Made by a program: the position numbers and the translations under genes | Part shown: piece after piece, positions 1-8,919 of the stretch | Numbering within the stretch: position 1 is the first letter of the stretch | Layout of the letters: each line of letters opens with the position of its first letter | Origin: Gammaproteobacteria bacterium | GTDB taxonomy: Bacteria > Pseudomonadota > Gammaproteobacteria > Xanthomonadales > SZUA-36 | Reading direction: 5' to 3' | DNA: 64,000 nucleotides | Assembly (NCBI GenBank): GCA_021772915.1 | Contig: JAJFLB010000018.1 | Coordinates: 310,001-374,000, forward strand | The notes under the pieces: generated by a model | What the model saw: the letters and a program-made list of their open reading frames with translations, nothing else | What the model was told of the DNA's origin: nothing | Databases searched by the model: none

Positions 1-1575
1 GGTGCCCGTGTCTGAAAATAGACCTGGTGCGTAATGTTCCCAGACCGGTATTTCCTTGCGGTAATAAGCCGCCGTGAAATACTGGTCCCAGGAAACACCA
101 CGGGTCTCGGGCCAACCCGTCCCACTCATGTACTGTGAATAAACAATGGCGCCGATGTTACCACCGGGCCCTATCCCGTCATTGGTGATGCCCTTGTACT
201 GGTGGTCATGAAATAACCAGATACCGGGGCCATAGGCATGTAAGCCGTCATTGACAAGCTCCAGTGCCAGATCCGCGCGTTGGGTGGTTGCCAGCCACAA
301 TACATCCTGCGGGGTACGTGAATTCTCCGGGAGCCTGACGCCATCGCGATCCGTAACGGTGAACTTATGGCCGTGTGTGTGCAGGGCAATGCCTTTGCCA
401 CCACCGTTGACTACTCTGAGCTTAATACGCTCGTTCTCTTCGCCAACCACCAGCGATTCCCTGAAGGTGTAGGGAAACGAACGGCCATTGAGGGTGAAAT
501 AGTCCGGTTGGGAATCGGTAATATCGTATTCGCGGTGCATCGAGCGTGTGATCAGGCGGGGATCGTTGTCACGCTGAATCCGCTCACTCAACTCCTTGTC
601 CAGATCAAGATAGTGCAGATCGTATTCCCGGTCAAAATTCTCCTGCGACCTGCGTGACGGCACCCGCACCAGGCCGGCCCCCAGGTTCATGGTCTGGAGC
701 CAGTTGTCAGGCCTGTTTTCCTCGATAATGAACAGACCCTGCAGCCCCATCATGACATGCACGTGCGGCTGCACGTGGCAGTGGTAGAACATCGTTCCCG
801 CTTGCCGCGGGTTTAATTCATAGCTGCGTGCATCGCCAGGCATAACGGCGGTCTCACTGGTAAGAGGAACCCCGTCGTTGCCTTCACCCGAGGAATCGAC
901 AAAACCGTGGTCGGCACCATGGAGGTGCAGCGTATGGGGCATGTAGTGAGTATTCTCGAGTGTAATCCGTACCCGGTCACCCTGTTCGACACGAATGGCC
1001 GGCGAAGGCAGCCGTAATGAGCGGCGCGCCTGGTTGGTCGCGAAATTCTCCACCGCCATGCCCACAAATTTGGGGGCAAATACCCACATGCCGGGTTTAA
1101 TCCCGGGTGCAATCTGGTACTGGGTAACCGGCCCGGAAACGACCGCAGAACCCCCGTTGAGTTCTGCAACTTCAAGCCGGATATGGATCTCGTCGGGGTC
1201 ACCGTCACCATCCAGATCGCGACCTTTTTCAACGGCGTCAGCCGTCAGACCACTTTTGAGCAAGGTGGCTGAATCTACATTGTTGGTCCCACGCACAAAG
1301 GTAGCAACAGCAAACGGATTGTCGGCCACACAGGCCGCTGAGGCATCGATTTCGACACCCTCAATCGTCTGAGGGTCACGCCAGCCCTGTGGATCCGGGG
1401 GACAATACTCCTCCGCGTTGTCAATACCAGGCGGTAAAGATGCTGGCAGGTCACGGTAGTCAGCCGCACCGAACCATGTGGTCAGCTGTAACCTTAGTGG
1501 TAATGGATACCATTGTGGTGGAAAACAGAGAAGCGCCAGTACCAGGGCCGCCACGAACGACTTTCTTTTGGTCAC
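1..1575 (-). CDS. Multicopper oxidase, C-terminus cut by window edge
   Basis: The frame stays open from a GTG at 1575 to the left edge (525 codons seen). It has a short hydrophobic N-terminus consistent with export. Copper-ligand motifs appear in the order HLHG (about residue 216), FYHCHVQPHVHVMM (about 264), HTHGH (about 396) and LFHDH (about 453). The HCHxxxHxxxxM type-1 signature lies in the first cupredoxin domain, unlike three-domain laccases where it is C-terminal. A DLDGDGDPDE acidic loop near residue 125 resembles a calcium-binding loop. A strong GGAGGTG ribosome site precedes the GTG, which overlaps the upstream TGA by four bases, so translation is probably coupled to the upstream small protein. 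The family oxidises phenols, metal ions or other donors with O2; the substrate cannot be told. Confidence 0.85.
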   Translation of the reverse strand, partial: MTKRKSFVAALVLALLCFPPQWYPLPLRLQLTTWFGAADYRDLPASLPPGIDNAEEYCPPDPQGWRDPQTIEGVEIDASAACVADNPFAVATFVRGTNNVDSATLLKSGLTADAVEKGRDLDGDGDPDEIHIRLEVAELNGGSAVVSGPVTQYQIAPGIKPGMWVFAPKFVGMAVENFATNQARRSLRLPSPAIRVEQGDRVRITLENTHYMPHTLHLHGADHGFVDSSGEGNDGVPLTSETAVMPGDARSYELNPRQAGTMFYHCHVQPHVHVMMGLQGLFIIEENRPDNWLQTMNLGAGLVRVPSRRSQENFDREYDLHYLDLDKELSERIQRDNDPRLITRSMHREYDITDSQPDYFTLNGRSFPYTFRESLVVGEENERIKLRVVNGGGKGIALHTHGHKFTVTDRDGVRLPENSRTPQDVLWLATTQRADLALELVNDGLHAYGPGIWLFHDHQYKGITNDGIGPGGNIGAIVYSQYMSGTGWPETRGVSWDQYFTAAYYRKEIPVWEHYAPGLFSDTGT

Positions 1576-2204
1576 TGCAACACCTCCGAACGGCGTCTTG
1601 TCTTCCTCAAGCGGGTCTTTCGTCCCAGCAGGAAAAGCACCGCGACCGCTGACAAGGACAGCAAAGGCACCACGTAAGAGAATTTTGAACCCCCTACTTC
1701 AAAAGGAAAAACCGCGGTGTAAATCGTTTCACTGCTGGGGTGACCGGCCGAGACAACGCCGATGTATGCACCCTCCTCAAGAAACTCATGTTCGATTTTG
1801 AGGGAAGCGTCCGCACGTACAACCGGCGGCTGGTAGAACAGCGTATGCGCCTCGATATCTTCGATTTCCTCCACATGATTTAGCTTGACGAAGCGGCCCA
1901 GACCAGTCACATCACGGATTATGCGAAGATCCACGGGAACTTCCTTCAGGCTCTGGTGCAGGTAGTCCAGTACAATTATGGTTGCGCCGGTAGCCGGCAA
2001 CTCCCTGCAGAATTGTTCGTTACCACTTGTGGTCGGCTGGTAGGCGGTGAAGTGTGCAGAATAAAAGTCAATCTGGATAATGCAGGCATCCGCTTCAAGC
2101 ACCATTCCCCCACCCGCCAGCACAGGGACGGCTGGAAATGCAGCCATAGATATACTCAAGGCAATCCGCCTCAAAACCCTGTTGAGTCCCTGAATTCCAG
2201 ACAC
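1572..2204 (-). CDS. Membrane-anchored exported protein coupled to multicopper oxidase
   Basis: I do not recognise a named family. The GTG at 2204 is preferred because ACAGGTG lies seven bases upstream; a TTG at 2276 would give a longer form without a ribosome site. The N-terminus carries a signal-peptide-like stretch ending PAVPVLAGGG. The body is mostly beta-type sequence. One transmembrane helix follows near the C-terminus (FSYVVPLLSLSAVAVLFLLG), then an Arg/Lys-rich tail that should be cytoplasmic. This gives a periplasmic domain held in the inner membrane. Its stop overlaps the oxidase start (GTGA), so the two are probably made together, and a role as partner or anchor of the oxidase is inferred from that alone. 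Confidence 0.7.
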   Translation of the reverse strand: MSGIQGLNRVLRRIALSISMAAFPAVPVLAGGGMVLEADACIIQIDFYSAHFTAYQPTTSGNEQFCRELPATGATIIVLDYLHQSLKEVPVDLRIIRDVTGLGRFVKLNHVEEIEDIEAHTLFYQPPVVRADASLKIEHEFLEEGAYIGVVSAGHPSSETIYTAVFPFEVGGSKFSYVVPLLSLSAVAVLFLLGRKTRLRKTRRRSEVLQ

Positions 2205-2356
2205 AGAAATCACCTGTGTGCGATAAGAACCCGAATGATGCAAGAAAAGCACTGAGCTGTCTAACAATACCCACAATTCAGGGGGATGTATGAACTACAG
2301 TTCGCCGGGTTTCGGCAAGCCGTAACCCCCGTGGTCGTCGCATTCCCAAACAGCTG

Positions 2357-3343
2357 TCATACTCCGGGCTTGCGGTCCCCCGATCGCCGCAGATTTGATA
2401 GCAGAATCTCTACAGCTTCATCGAGGGTCAAATCGGCTTTTTGTACCTGCTCGCTGAGCTTGTCGAGTTCCATCCGTGCCTCCGCGTTGACTGATTCTGA
2501 CAAGTTCCGATGCAAACGCCTGCAAGCTTCGGTGATCAGCAGGCGGCGTACTCGTCCGACACGGGCTTGTCGATCTGTACTTTCTGAATGAAATGCTTGA
2601 ATTCTCTCAACCAGTTCAACTATTCCTTCCCCGTTTAACGCTGTGACCTGGATAATGGATGTAGGTGTCGCATCGCCAGCACGCAAGTTTGTCATCTGGC
2701 GAAGTTCGTCCACGCAGCGACTGGCGTGGGGAAGATCGGATTTGTTGACGACCAGGATGTCAGCAATTTCCAGCACGCCTGCCTTCATGGTCTGGATACC
2801 ATCACCGGTATCTGGCTGCACGACAACCACCTTCACCTGGGCAACATTCGCGACCTCGATCTCAGACTGACCGACACCTACCGTCTCGACCAGGATGACA
2901 TCCCTGCCGGCCGCGTCCAGCACATCGATAATCTGCGCTGTGCTGTAACTCAGACCACCGAGTTGACCCCGGTTGGCTACACTGCGAATAAAGACGCCGT
3001 CGTCACCCGAGTGCTCGTGCATGCGGACACGGTCACCCAGGATTGCACCTCCGGAAAACACGCTGGAAGGATCAACCGCCACCACGGCAACAGTTAGGTC
3101 CTGGCTGCGGAATTCCCTTATGCAGGTATTGACCAGTGTCGATTTCCCCACACCCGGAGCACCCGTTACACCCACCACCAGTGCCCTGCCCGTCAGGTGG
3201 CAGACTGCCCGCATAATTTCATGCGCCTGTGGTGCGGAACTTTCTACCGCAGTCAGCGCCTTGGCAAGGCTGCGCCGGTCCCCGGATGCCAGTCGGTCGG
3301 CCCAGTTTCCCGTTTGTGTCTGATTGGTTTGATGACTCGACAT
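2357..3343 (-). CDS. meaB: Methylmalonyl-CoA mutase-associated GTPase MeaB/ArgK
   Basis: A 328-residue G3E-family P-loop GTPase, about the usual length for MeaB. Walker A GAPGVGKST lies at about residues 61-69, the DPSS switch element shortly after it, ETVGVGQSE in the middle, and the guanine-specificity motif NKSD near 195-200. MeaB proteins protect and reload adenosylcobalamin-dependent mutases such as methylmalonyl-CoA mutase. No mutase gene is in this window, so the partner must be elsewhere. The ATG at 3343 (MSSHQTNQ) is chosen because upstream in-frame sequence looks non-coding and the length then fits the family; its ribosome site is weak. Confidence 0.92.
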   Translation of the reverse strand: MSSHQTNQTQTGNWADRLASGDRRSLAKALTAVESSAPQAHEIMRAVCHLTGRALVVGVTGAPGVGKSTLVNTCIREFRSQDLTVAVVAVDPSSVFSGGAILGDRVRMHEHSGDDGVFIRSVANRGQLGGLSYSTAQIIDVLDAAGRDVILVETVGVGQSEIEVANVAQVKVVVVQPDTGDGIQTMKAGVLEIADILVVNKSDLPHASRCVDELRQMTNLRAGDATPTSIIQVTALNGEGIVELVERIQAFHSESTDRQARVGRVRRLLITEACRRLHRNLSESVNAEARMELDKLSEQVQKADLTLDEAVEILLSNLRRSGDRKPGV

Positions 3344-3436
3344 GTCACTTATTATGCCCTGTAAACAGGACATGAGGTTTGCAAAAACCAACATTGACAT
3401 CTGGTGTACTGCGCCACCCTGGCGTTTTTTCAGCCT

Positions 3437-3463
3437 CAGCCCGAAGGGCCGGGCTGGTTTTTT
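3437..3463 (+). terminator. Terminator-like hairpin between divergent genes
   Basis: CAGCCCG (3437-3443) and CGGGCTG (3450-3456) form a perfect 7-bp stem with a 6-base loop, followed by a run of six T on the plus strand. It lies upstream of the plus-strand aminotransferase and after the divergent start of meaB, so no annotated upstream plus-strand gene needs it. It could end a short leader or small RNA, or act as an attenuator for the aminotransferase. Confidence 0.45.
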
Positions 3464-3590
3464 CACCCAACAGCGTTATCATTCGCCTAAGTAGGCCAAC
3501 TACTCTGCAATCATTCTGCCTTGCCGGGCAAAAAAACCGGCACCGGCGGCACAACTTGGTGTGTGAGAACACCCCCCGGTGAGATCCAAC

Positions 3591-4715
3591 ATGCGAATTG
3601 CCCCGTTTGAAACCGAACACTTCTACGCACAGTACGAATTCAGTACACCCCATCAACTGTGTAACTCAGATTGCGAAAGCGTGTCTGTAGCGCAGTTACT
3701 TACATTGAGCGGGCAGACTCCGACGGACTTGGGGCGTCTGGTACTGGGCTATACCGAGAGCCAGGGCAACCCGGAATTACGTGCAGCGATTGCCCGTCAG
3801 TACGACACGGTTACTGCCGATGAGATCGTCGTCCTCGGTTCGCCTGTCGAAGGAATATATCTGGCTGCATGCGCGATTCTTGAGCCGGGTGACGAGGTCG
3901 TGGTGCTGACACCCGCCTACGATGCGTTGATCAATCTGTTTGAGCACATCACCGGCAAGGGAAACGTCAAGAGATGGCAGTTCGATGCGAATGAAACTGC
4001 CTGGACCCTCGATCTGGATGACCTCCTTGAGCTGATTTCGCCACGCACGAAACTGGTGGTTGTCAATTTCCCCCATAACCCCACGGGATATCTCCCCACG
4101 GCTCAAATGCAACAGAATCTTGCTCAGATCATCGAAACCAACGGTCTGCAGTTGTTTTGCGACGAAATGTATTCCGGACTGGTGCACTCAGGGACACCGG
4201 CCATTCCGTCAGCAGCCGACGCCAGCGACACAGCGATCGTGCTGTCGGGTCTGTCCAAGACCTACGGCTTGCCCGGTCTGCGTTGTGGCTGGCTGGTCGT
4301 GCGCAATGAAGAACTCAGGGCCAACATCATGAACTGGAAATTCTATACCAGCATATGCCCACCCGCGCCTACAGAGTTCCTGTCCCTGGCAGCCATGGAT
4401 GTACTTGGAACCTTGAGAGACAGAAACATCACCCGCATAGAGCAAAACCTGGAATTGTCGACGGCCTTTTTCGAACGTTGGCCAGGATTGTTCGAATGGC
4501 GGCCACCGCTAGCCGGCTCAACGGCCCTGGTGGGATACAAGGTACCGTCTGTATCTGCCGTGGCGGCGACCCTGGCTGAAGAGGCAGGTGTCCTCATTCA
4601 CCCTGCGGTAACCTTGGGCAGCGACGACCAGCATATGCGTATGGGATTTGGCAGGGAAGCTTTTGGGGACGCATTGGACCGCTTTGAACGCTGGCTAAAC
4701 GGAAGGAGACAGTAG
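3591..4715 (+). CDS. PLP-dependent class I/II aminotransferase
   Basis: Fold-type I aminotransferase of 374 residues from the ATG at 3591, which has GGTGAG upstream; an in-frame GTG at 3579 would add four residues. Family marks in order: NFPHNPTG substrate-binding loop, CDEMYSG with the PLP-pyridine Asp, and SGLSKTYGLPGLRCGW with the Schiff-base Lys near residue 223. The C-terminal domain is complete. The protein resembles the aspartate/kynurenine aminotransferase group but the amino donor cannot be assigned. It is divergent from meaB and about 260 bases before the TPR-SPINDLY gene, with no sign of an operon. Confidence 0.85.
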   Translation: MRIAPFETEHFYAQYEFSTPHQLCNSDCESVSVAQLLTLSGQTPTDLGRLVLGYTESQGNPELRAAIARQYDTVTADEIVVLGSPVEGIYLAACAILEPGDEVVVLTPAYDALINLFEHITGKGNVKRWQFDANETAWTLDLDDLLELISPRTKLVVVNFPHNPTGYLPTAQMQQNLAQIIETNGLQLFCDEMYSGLVHSGTPAIPSAADASDTAIVLSGLSKTYGLPGLRCGWLVVRNEELRANIMNWKFYTSICPPAPTEFLSLAAMDVLGTLRDRNITRIEQNLELSTAFFERWPGLFEWRPPLAGSTALVGYKVPSVSAVAATLAEEAGVLIHPAVTLGSDDQHMRMGFGREAFGDALDRFERWLNGRRQ

Positions 4716-4976
4716 TCCTGTAGCCAGTAGCCACGGTGGTGTAATGTGCAGGCTAGTCAAAAACATGGCTCATGGTGGCCATCAGTATGGCAACAAGGGC
4801 TACAAATTACGTACATTCTCCTCATTGATCGCCTGTGTGTCGGTACCTAGACCGCACCAATGCCTGATCTACGCTATTCCTCAATGACCCCGGGTTTGTG
4901 GCACTATGGCTTTAGCGCATCCCATATTTTATGAGATACTCCAACCTCAAAATCACTCCCAGTCGGATCGTAGTAC

Positions 4977-6962
4977 TTGAACGTCACGAAAACTCTTGAG
5001 CGAGCCGTTGGGCTCCACCAACAGGGCCGCCTTGATCTGGCAGAAGATCTCTACAAAGCAGTCATCAACAAGCAGCCTAAGCACGCCGATGCGTTGCATT
5101 TCTTCGGAATAATGAGATTGCAGCAGGGCAGGCATGACGAGGCTGTGTCCCTGATCGGGAAGGCACTTAGGCACCGGCCCGATTTCCCGAACGCACTATG
5201 CAACCGGGGAACCGCGCTTCAGGCGCTCAATCGCCTCGACGAAGCGCTGATGAGCTATGACAAGGCGCTTGCCATCCGCCCCGATGATGCCGACGGGCAG
5301 TTCAATCGAGGCAACACGCTGCGGATGATCGGACGCTACGCCGACGCGCTCGAAAGCTACGATAAGGCACTCGCGATCCGGCCCGATTTTATGGTGGCAC
5401 TCACTAATCGTGGCAATACACTCGACACGCTCCACCAGTATGAAGAAGCACTGGTGAGTTACGACAAGGCGCTCGCGATCCAACCCCGGTATCCCGAGGC
5501 GCTCTACAATCGTGGCAACGCGCTCCGCAAACTGGGACGTATGGAGGATGCTCTCAAAACGTTCCAGAGTGTGGTGGCCATCGACGGAGGATTCAAGCAC
5601 GTCCTGGGCGAAATTGCATCCGCACGTGGGACCCTTTGTATTTGGCGGGGACACGATCGGCTCGTGCGACAACTGATCGACAGCATCAATATCAATCGCC
5701 CACTGAGTCTACCGTTCGTACTAATGACGCAGCTGGACGATCCAGCCGTGCAACGGGCGTGCGCGGCGGCATGCGTCCGGGACCTGAACCCGGCCCAGCA
5801 GCGGCCAATGTGGGCTGGCGAGCGCTATCGTCATACCCGAATTCGGGTCGCCTACCTTTCGGCGGACTTTCACCATCACGCCACTGCTTTCCTGACCGCC
5901 GGGCTCTTCGAGCGGCACGATCACGAACGGTTCGAGATCGTCGGTGTTTCCTGCGGCCCCGATAGCCCGAGCGCGATGCGTACGCGTCTTGTCGCCGCGT
6001 TCGATCAGTTTATTGACATTGGTGTAATGGGCGACGCCGATGCCGCAAGGCTACTGCGCGAGCTCGAGATCGACATAGTCGTCGATCTGAAGGGGTTTAC
6101 GGAGAATGCCCGTTTGAACATACTGGCCCACCGTCCTGCGCCGATACAGGTGAACTACCTTGGCTATCCGGGAACCATGGGGGCGAGTTACATTGATTAC
6201 ATCATCGCGGATGAGCGAGTGATCCCGCAGAGCGACCACGCATACTACGACGAGCAGGTTGTCTACCTGCCGGATAGCTACCAAGCTAATGACTCAACGC
6301 GATCGATTGCCGAACGCACGCCAACACGAGCCGAGTGTGGGCTGCCTGAACACGGATTCGTGTACTGCTGCTTCAACAACAACTACAAAATTACAGCGAA
6401 AATCTTCGACATCTGGATGCGACTGTTGGTCAGGGTGCCGGACAGCGTGATCTGGCTGCTCGAGGGCAACGCCCAGGCAGCGAGAAACCTGAGGCACGAG
6501 GCTCAAGGGCGCGGGGTTGAGCCAAAACGCCTGATCTTTGCGCAGCGGATCGACCTCCCTGAACACTTGGCACGCCACCGGCAGGCGGATCTGTTCCTCG
6601 ATACGCTGCCCGTCAACGCGCACACAACGGCTAGCGATGCGCTTTGGGCCGGACTGCCAGTTCTGACCTGCAAAGGGCGCGCGTTCGCGGGCCGGGTTGC
6701 CGCAAGTTTGCTGCATGCAGTCGGCCTACCGGAGCTCGTTACCGAAAACCTCGAAGACTACGAATCACAGGCGCTTGCGCTTGCCACAAGACCCGACAAA
6801 TTGGCTGGAATCCGTGCCCAACTGGAGCAAAACCGGATGACCTGCCCATTGTTCGACACGGATCGATTCAGTCGGCATATCGAGTCCGCCTACCAAACGA
6901 TGTGGGAGCGCTACCAGCAAGGCAAGTCACCGAAGAGTTTCGCCGTTGCGCCAATCACGTAG
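4977..6962 (+). CDS. TPR-SPINDLY protein, O-GlcNAc-transferase-like (GT41)
   Basis: The N-terminal 200 residues hold five or six tandem 34-residue TPRs (A-L-x-N-R-G-x-x-L pattern with SYDKALAIRP). A glycosyltransferase family 41 domain follows: RIRVAYLSADFHHHATAF near 288, LGYPGTMGASYIDYI, FNNNYKITAKIFDIW near 466 with the expected UDP-binding Lys, and LDTLPVNAHTTASDALW near the end. These enzymes move GlcNAc or a related sugar to Ser/Thr of proteins, with the TPR helix choosing substrates. An in-frame stop lies two codons before the TTG at 4977 and there is no clear ribosome site, so the start is uncertain; a short N-terminal loss is possible. Neighbours (class III aminotransferase, sulfatase-like enzyme) would fit surface glycan work, but this is inference. 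Confidence 0.85.
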   Translation: MNVTKTLERAVGLHQQGRLDLAEDLYKAVINKQPKHADALHFFGIMRLQQGRHDEAVSLIGKALRHRPDFPNALCNRGTALQALNRLDEALMSYDKALAIRPDDADGQFNRGNTLRMIGRYADALESYDKALAIRPDFMVALTNRGNTLDTLHQYEEALVSYDKALAIQPRYPEALYNRGNALRKLGRMEDALKTFQSVVAIDGGFKHVLGEIASARGTLCIWRGHDRLVRQLIDSININRPLSLPFVLMTQLDDPAVQRACAAACVRDLNPAQQRPMWAGERYRHTRIRVAYLSADFHHHATAFLTAGLFERHDHERFEIVGVSCGPDSPSAMRTRLVAAFDQFIDIGVMGDADAARLLRELEIDIVVDLKGFTENARLNILAHRPAPIQVNYLGYPGTMGASYIDYIIADERVIPQSDHAYYDEQVVYLPDSYQANDSTRSIAERTPTRAECGLPEHGFVYCCFNNNYKITAKIFDIWMRLLVRVPDSVIWLLEGNAQAARNLRHEAQGRGVEPKRLIFAQRIDLPEHLARHRQADLFLDTLPVNAHTTASDALWAGLPVLTCKGRAFAGRVAASLLHAVGLPELVTENLEDYESQALALATRPDKLAGIRAQLEQNRMTCPLFDTDRFSRHIESAYQTMWERYQQGKSPKSFAVAPIT

Positions 6963-7110
6963 TGTCCGGAACCCGCTTGTCGCTGGCGCACGGGTCTGAG
7001 TGACAGTTTTGGCGTAACGGCACGGGGATCCCTTGATCTGTGCCTGGCTCTTACTATTCGTCATGCGCTTGTGTCAAACTGTGACCGCGTTATTTTCGAG
7101 GTCACACATT

Positions 7111-8517
7111 GTGAATAATAGTTTTCCGGGACCTAAAACACGCGCGGCACTTGAACGCGGTATTCCACTATTCAAAAACGGATTGAGATTCGATGCCGAA
7201 CTAGAGCGAGCCGGGCAACGCGGTTTTCGCTCAGTGCGGCAAATTGTTGTCGATAAGGCGGAGGGTGACTTTGTCTGGGATCTGGACGGTAATCGCTACA
7301 TCGATTTTCAGAATGGTTGGGCGACGAACCCGCTCGGCAACTGTCATCCCGAGATTCTCGAGGCTGTCGAGGCAGCTAACCGACGCTTTGGCTTCCATTA
7401 CGACCATCCGTTGCGCTACGGCCTGGCCGAAATGCTCGCCGACATTATGCCAGGCAAGGCGCTACCACGAACAAACTATGAGGTGTCAGGTACTGAGGCG
7501 GCCGAAGCCGCTGTCCACCTTGCGCTCACGCACACGCAGCGGCGCTACATCATTACATTCAGTTCTTCCTTCCACGGTAATGGTCTCGGCACTAAAATCC
7601 TCAGTGGTCTCAACGGCAGCTATGGTACCTATCTCGAAGGCTGGGGCGGTGGCGTTATCAAGGCGCCCTACCCGTACAGTGAGCGAATTCCGGCCGGGAT
7701 GAACGAAGATCAGTACACGGAGTATTGCCTTTGGTACATTGATAACCACATTCCCTCCTGTGTAGCGGCGCGTGACAACATCGCAGGTATCCTCATTGAA
7801 CCGGGTCTCGCCGAAGGCGGGAACTGGATTCCATCAACGCGTTTTCTGAGTGGAATTCGCGACATCTGCGACAAAAACAACTGGTTGATGATCTCTGACG
7901 AAGTACTGACAGGGTTGGGTCGTACGGGCCGGATGTGGGGCATCGAACACTACGACGTCAACCCTGACATCCTTGTGTACGGAAAGAACCTCTCTGGAGG
8001 CATTGCACCCCTGTGCGGAATTTCCGCGCGCGACGACATCCTGGGTGACAACACTGAATTCACATCCGGCTCAACATTCGCCGGAACGCCCGCAGGGTGT
8101 GCGGCCGCGATCAGGACACTACAGATCTTCGAACGGGATCACATCGTGGCGCATGCGAAACAACTCGGTGATCTCGCCGCTGAAATCATGCGTGAATGGG
8201 AGGCGTACAGTATTGTGCGCCAGGCACGTGGCAACGGATTACTGCTCGGTGTGAGTTTCGGCAAACCCGAATCCGCAGGGGCCGATGAGAAAGACTGGTG
8301 GACGGCGCGAGCCGTTCGCGGGAAGATGCTGGAGAAGGGCGTGTGGGCAATCTCCGATCGCCAGGACACGATTCGAATGTACCCCGCTCTCAATATGGCC
8401 GAATCTGTGCTTCGCGAAGGACTGCAAATTATGGAAGACGCCATCCGGCACGTTGAACAACGTGGGCACACAGAAGGCGATACGGCAGCGTACCCAAGCG
8501 GGGTTTCGGGCTTTTAG
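7111..8517 (+). CDS. Class III aminotransferase (glutamate-1-semialdehyde aminomutase-like)
   Basis: PLP enzyme of 468 residues from the GTG at 7111, which has GAGGTC seven bases upstream; an in-frame ATG at 7063 would add a hydrophobic leader that the family lacks. Seen in order: YIDFQNGWATNPLGNCHPEI, VSGTEAAEAAVHLA, SFHGNGLGTK, ISDEVLTGLGRTG with the PLP-binding Asp, YGKNLSGGIAP with the Schiff-base Lys near 291, and TFAGTPAGCAA. It is an ordinary complete class III enzyme. A sugar or amino acid substrate is possible; it sits 148 bases after the GT41 gene and may share its transcript. Confidence 0.85.
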   Translation: MNNSFPGPKTRAALERGIPLFKNGLRFDAELERAGQRGFRSVRQIVVDKAEGDFVWDLDGNRYIDFQNGWATNPLGNCHPEILEAVEAANRRFGFHYDHPLRYGLAEMLADIMPGKALPRTNYEVSGTEAAEAAVHLALTHTQRRYIITFSSSFHGNGLGTKILSGLNGSYGTYLEGWGGGVIKAPYPYSERIPAGMNEDQYTEYCLWYIDNHIPSCVAARDNIAGILIEPGLAEGGNWIPSTRFLSGIRDICDKNNWLMISDEVLTGLGRTGRMWGIEHYDVNPDILVYGKNLSGGIAPLCGISARDDILGDNTEFTSGSTFAGTPAGCAAAIRTLQIFERDHIVAHAKQLGDLAAEIMREWEAYSIVRQARGNGLLLGVSFGKPESAGADEKDWWTARAVRGKMLEKGVWAISDRQDTIRMYPALNMAESVLREGLQIMEDAIRHVEQRGHTEGDTAAYPSGVSGF

Positions 8518-8919
8518 TTAATCTGGAGAAAAGACCGAGATGACTTCTACCGATCGGAATTGGGCTTGCTCTTAGCGCTGGCAGGAGAGTTGTCGGAGCC
8601 TTCACCTGCCTTGTTTGGACCTTCGAAACAGTTGCCCCCCTGCCAAAGGGACTGCCTGGGGGCACCAGTCCTCCAGTAAGAAGAACTAAAAAAACGCCAA
8701 ACCACCAGAGGTCGATCAACGGGTCAGTTGAGGTCTACTTCATTGTCCGCCGTAAACAGTGGTTTAAATACTCAAAAAGTGGATACTTGCTACGTAAGCT
8801 GGTAGATTTTCCACGAGAGCTTGCCGGCCTGTCTGGCGCCTGAGACAACTAGATAGCGAGTGGCGTAGCCAATTCTCAAGCACCGTACATGTCCCCAATT
8901 ACCTTTCCCGTAGGACCTT
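8518..8919. other. Intergenic region, 402 bases, no supported gene
   Basis: No convincing coding frame. A GC-rich inverted repeat TGCCCCC (8633-8639) and GGGGGCA (8658-8664) with an 18-base loop is present but has no T-run. A minus-strand open frame here (8429-8719) overlaps the aminotransferase 3' end and looks fortuitous. The promoter of the sulfatase-like gene should lie in the right half. Confidence 0.6.

Noticed and set aside
8429-8719. Minus-strand frame with a hydrophobic N-terminus
   Set aside because: It overlaps the end of the class III aminotransferase and has no ribosome site or family pattern.
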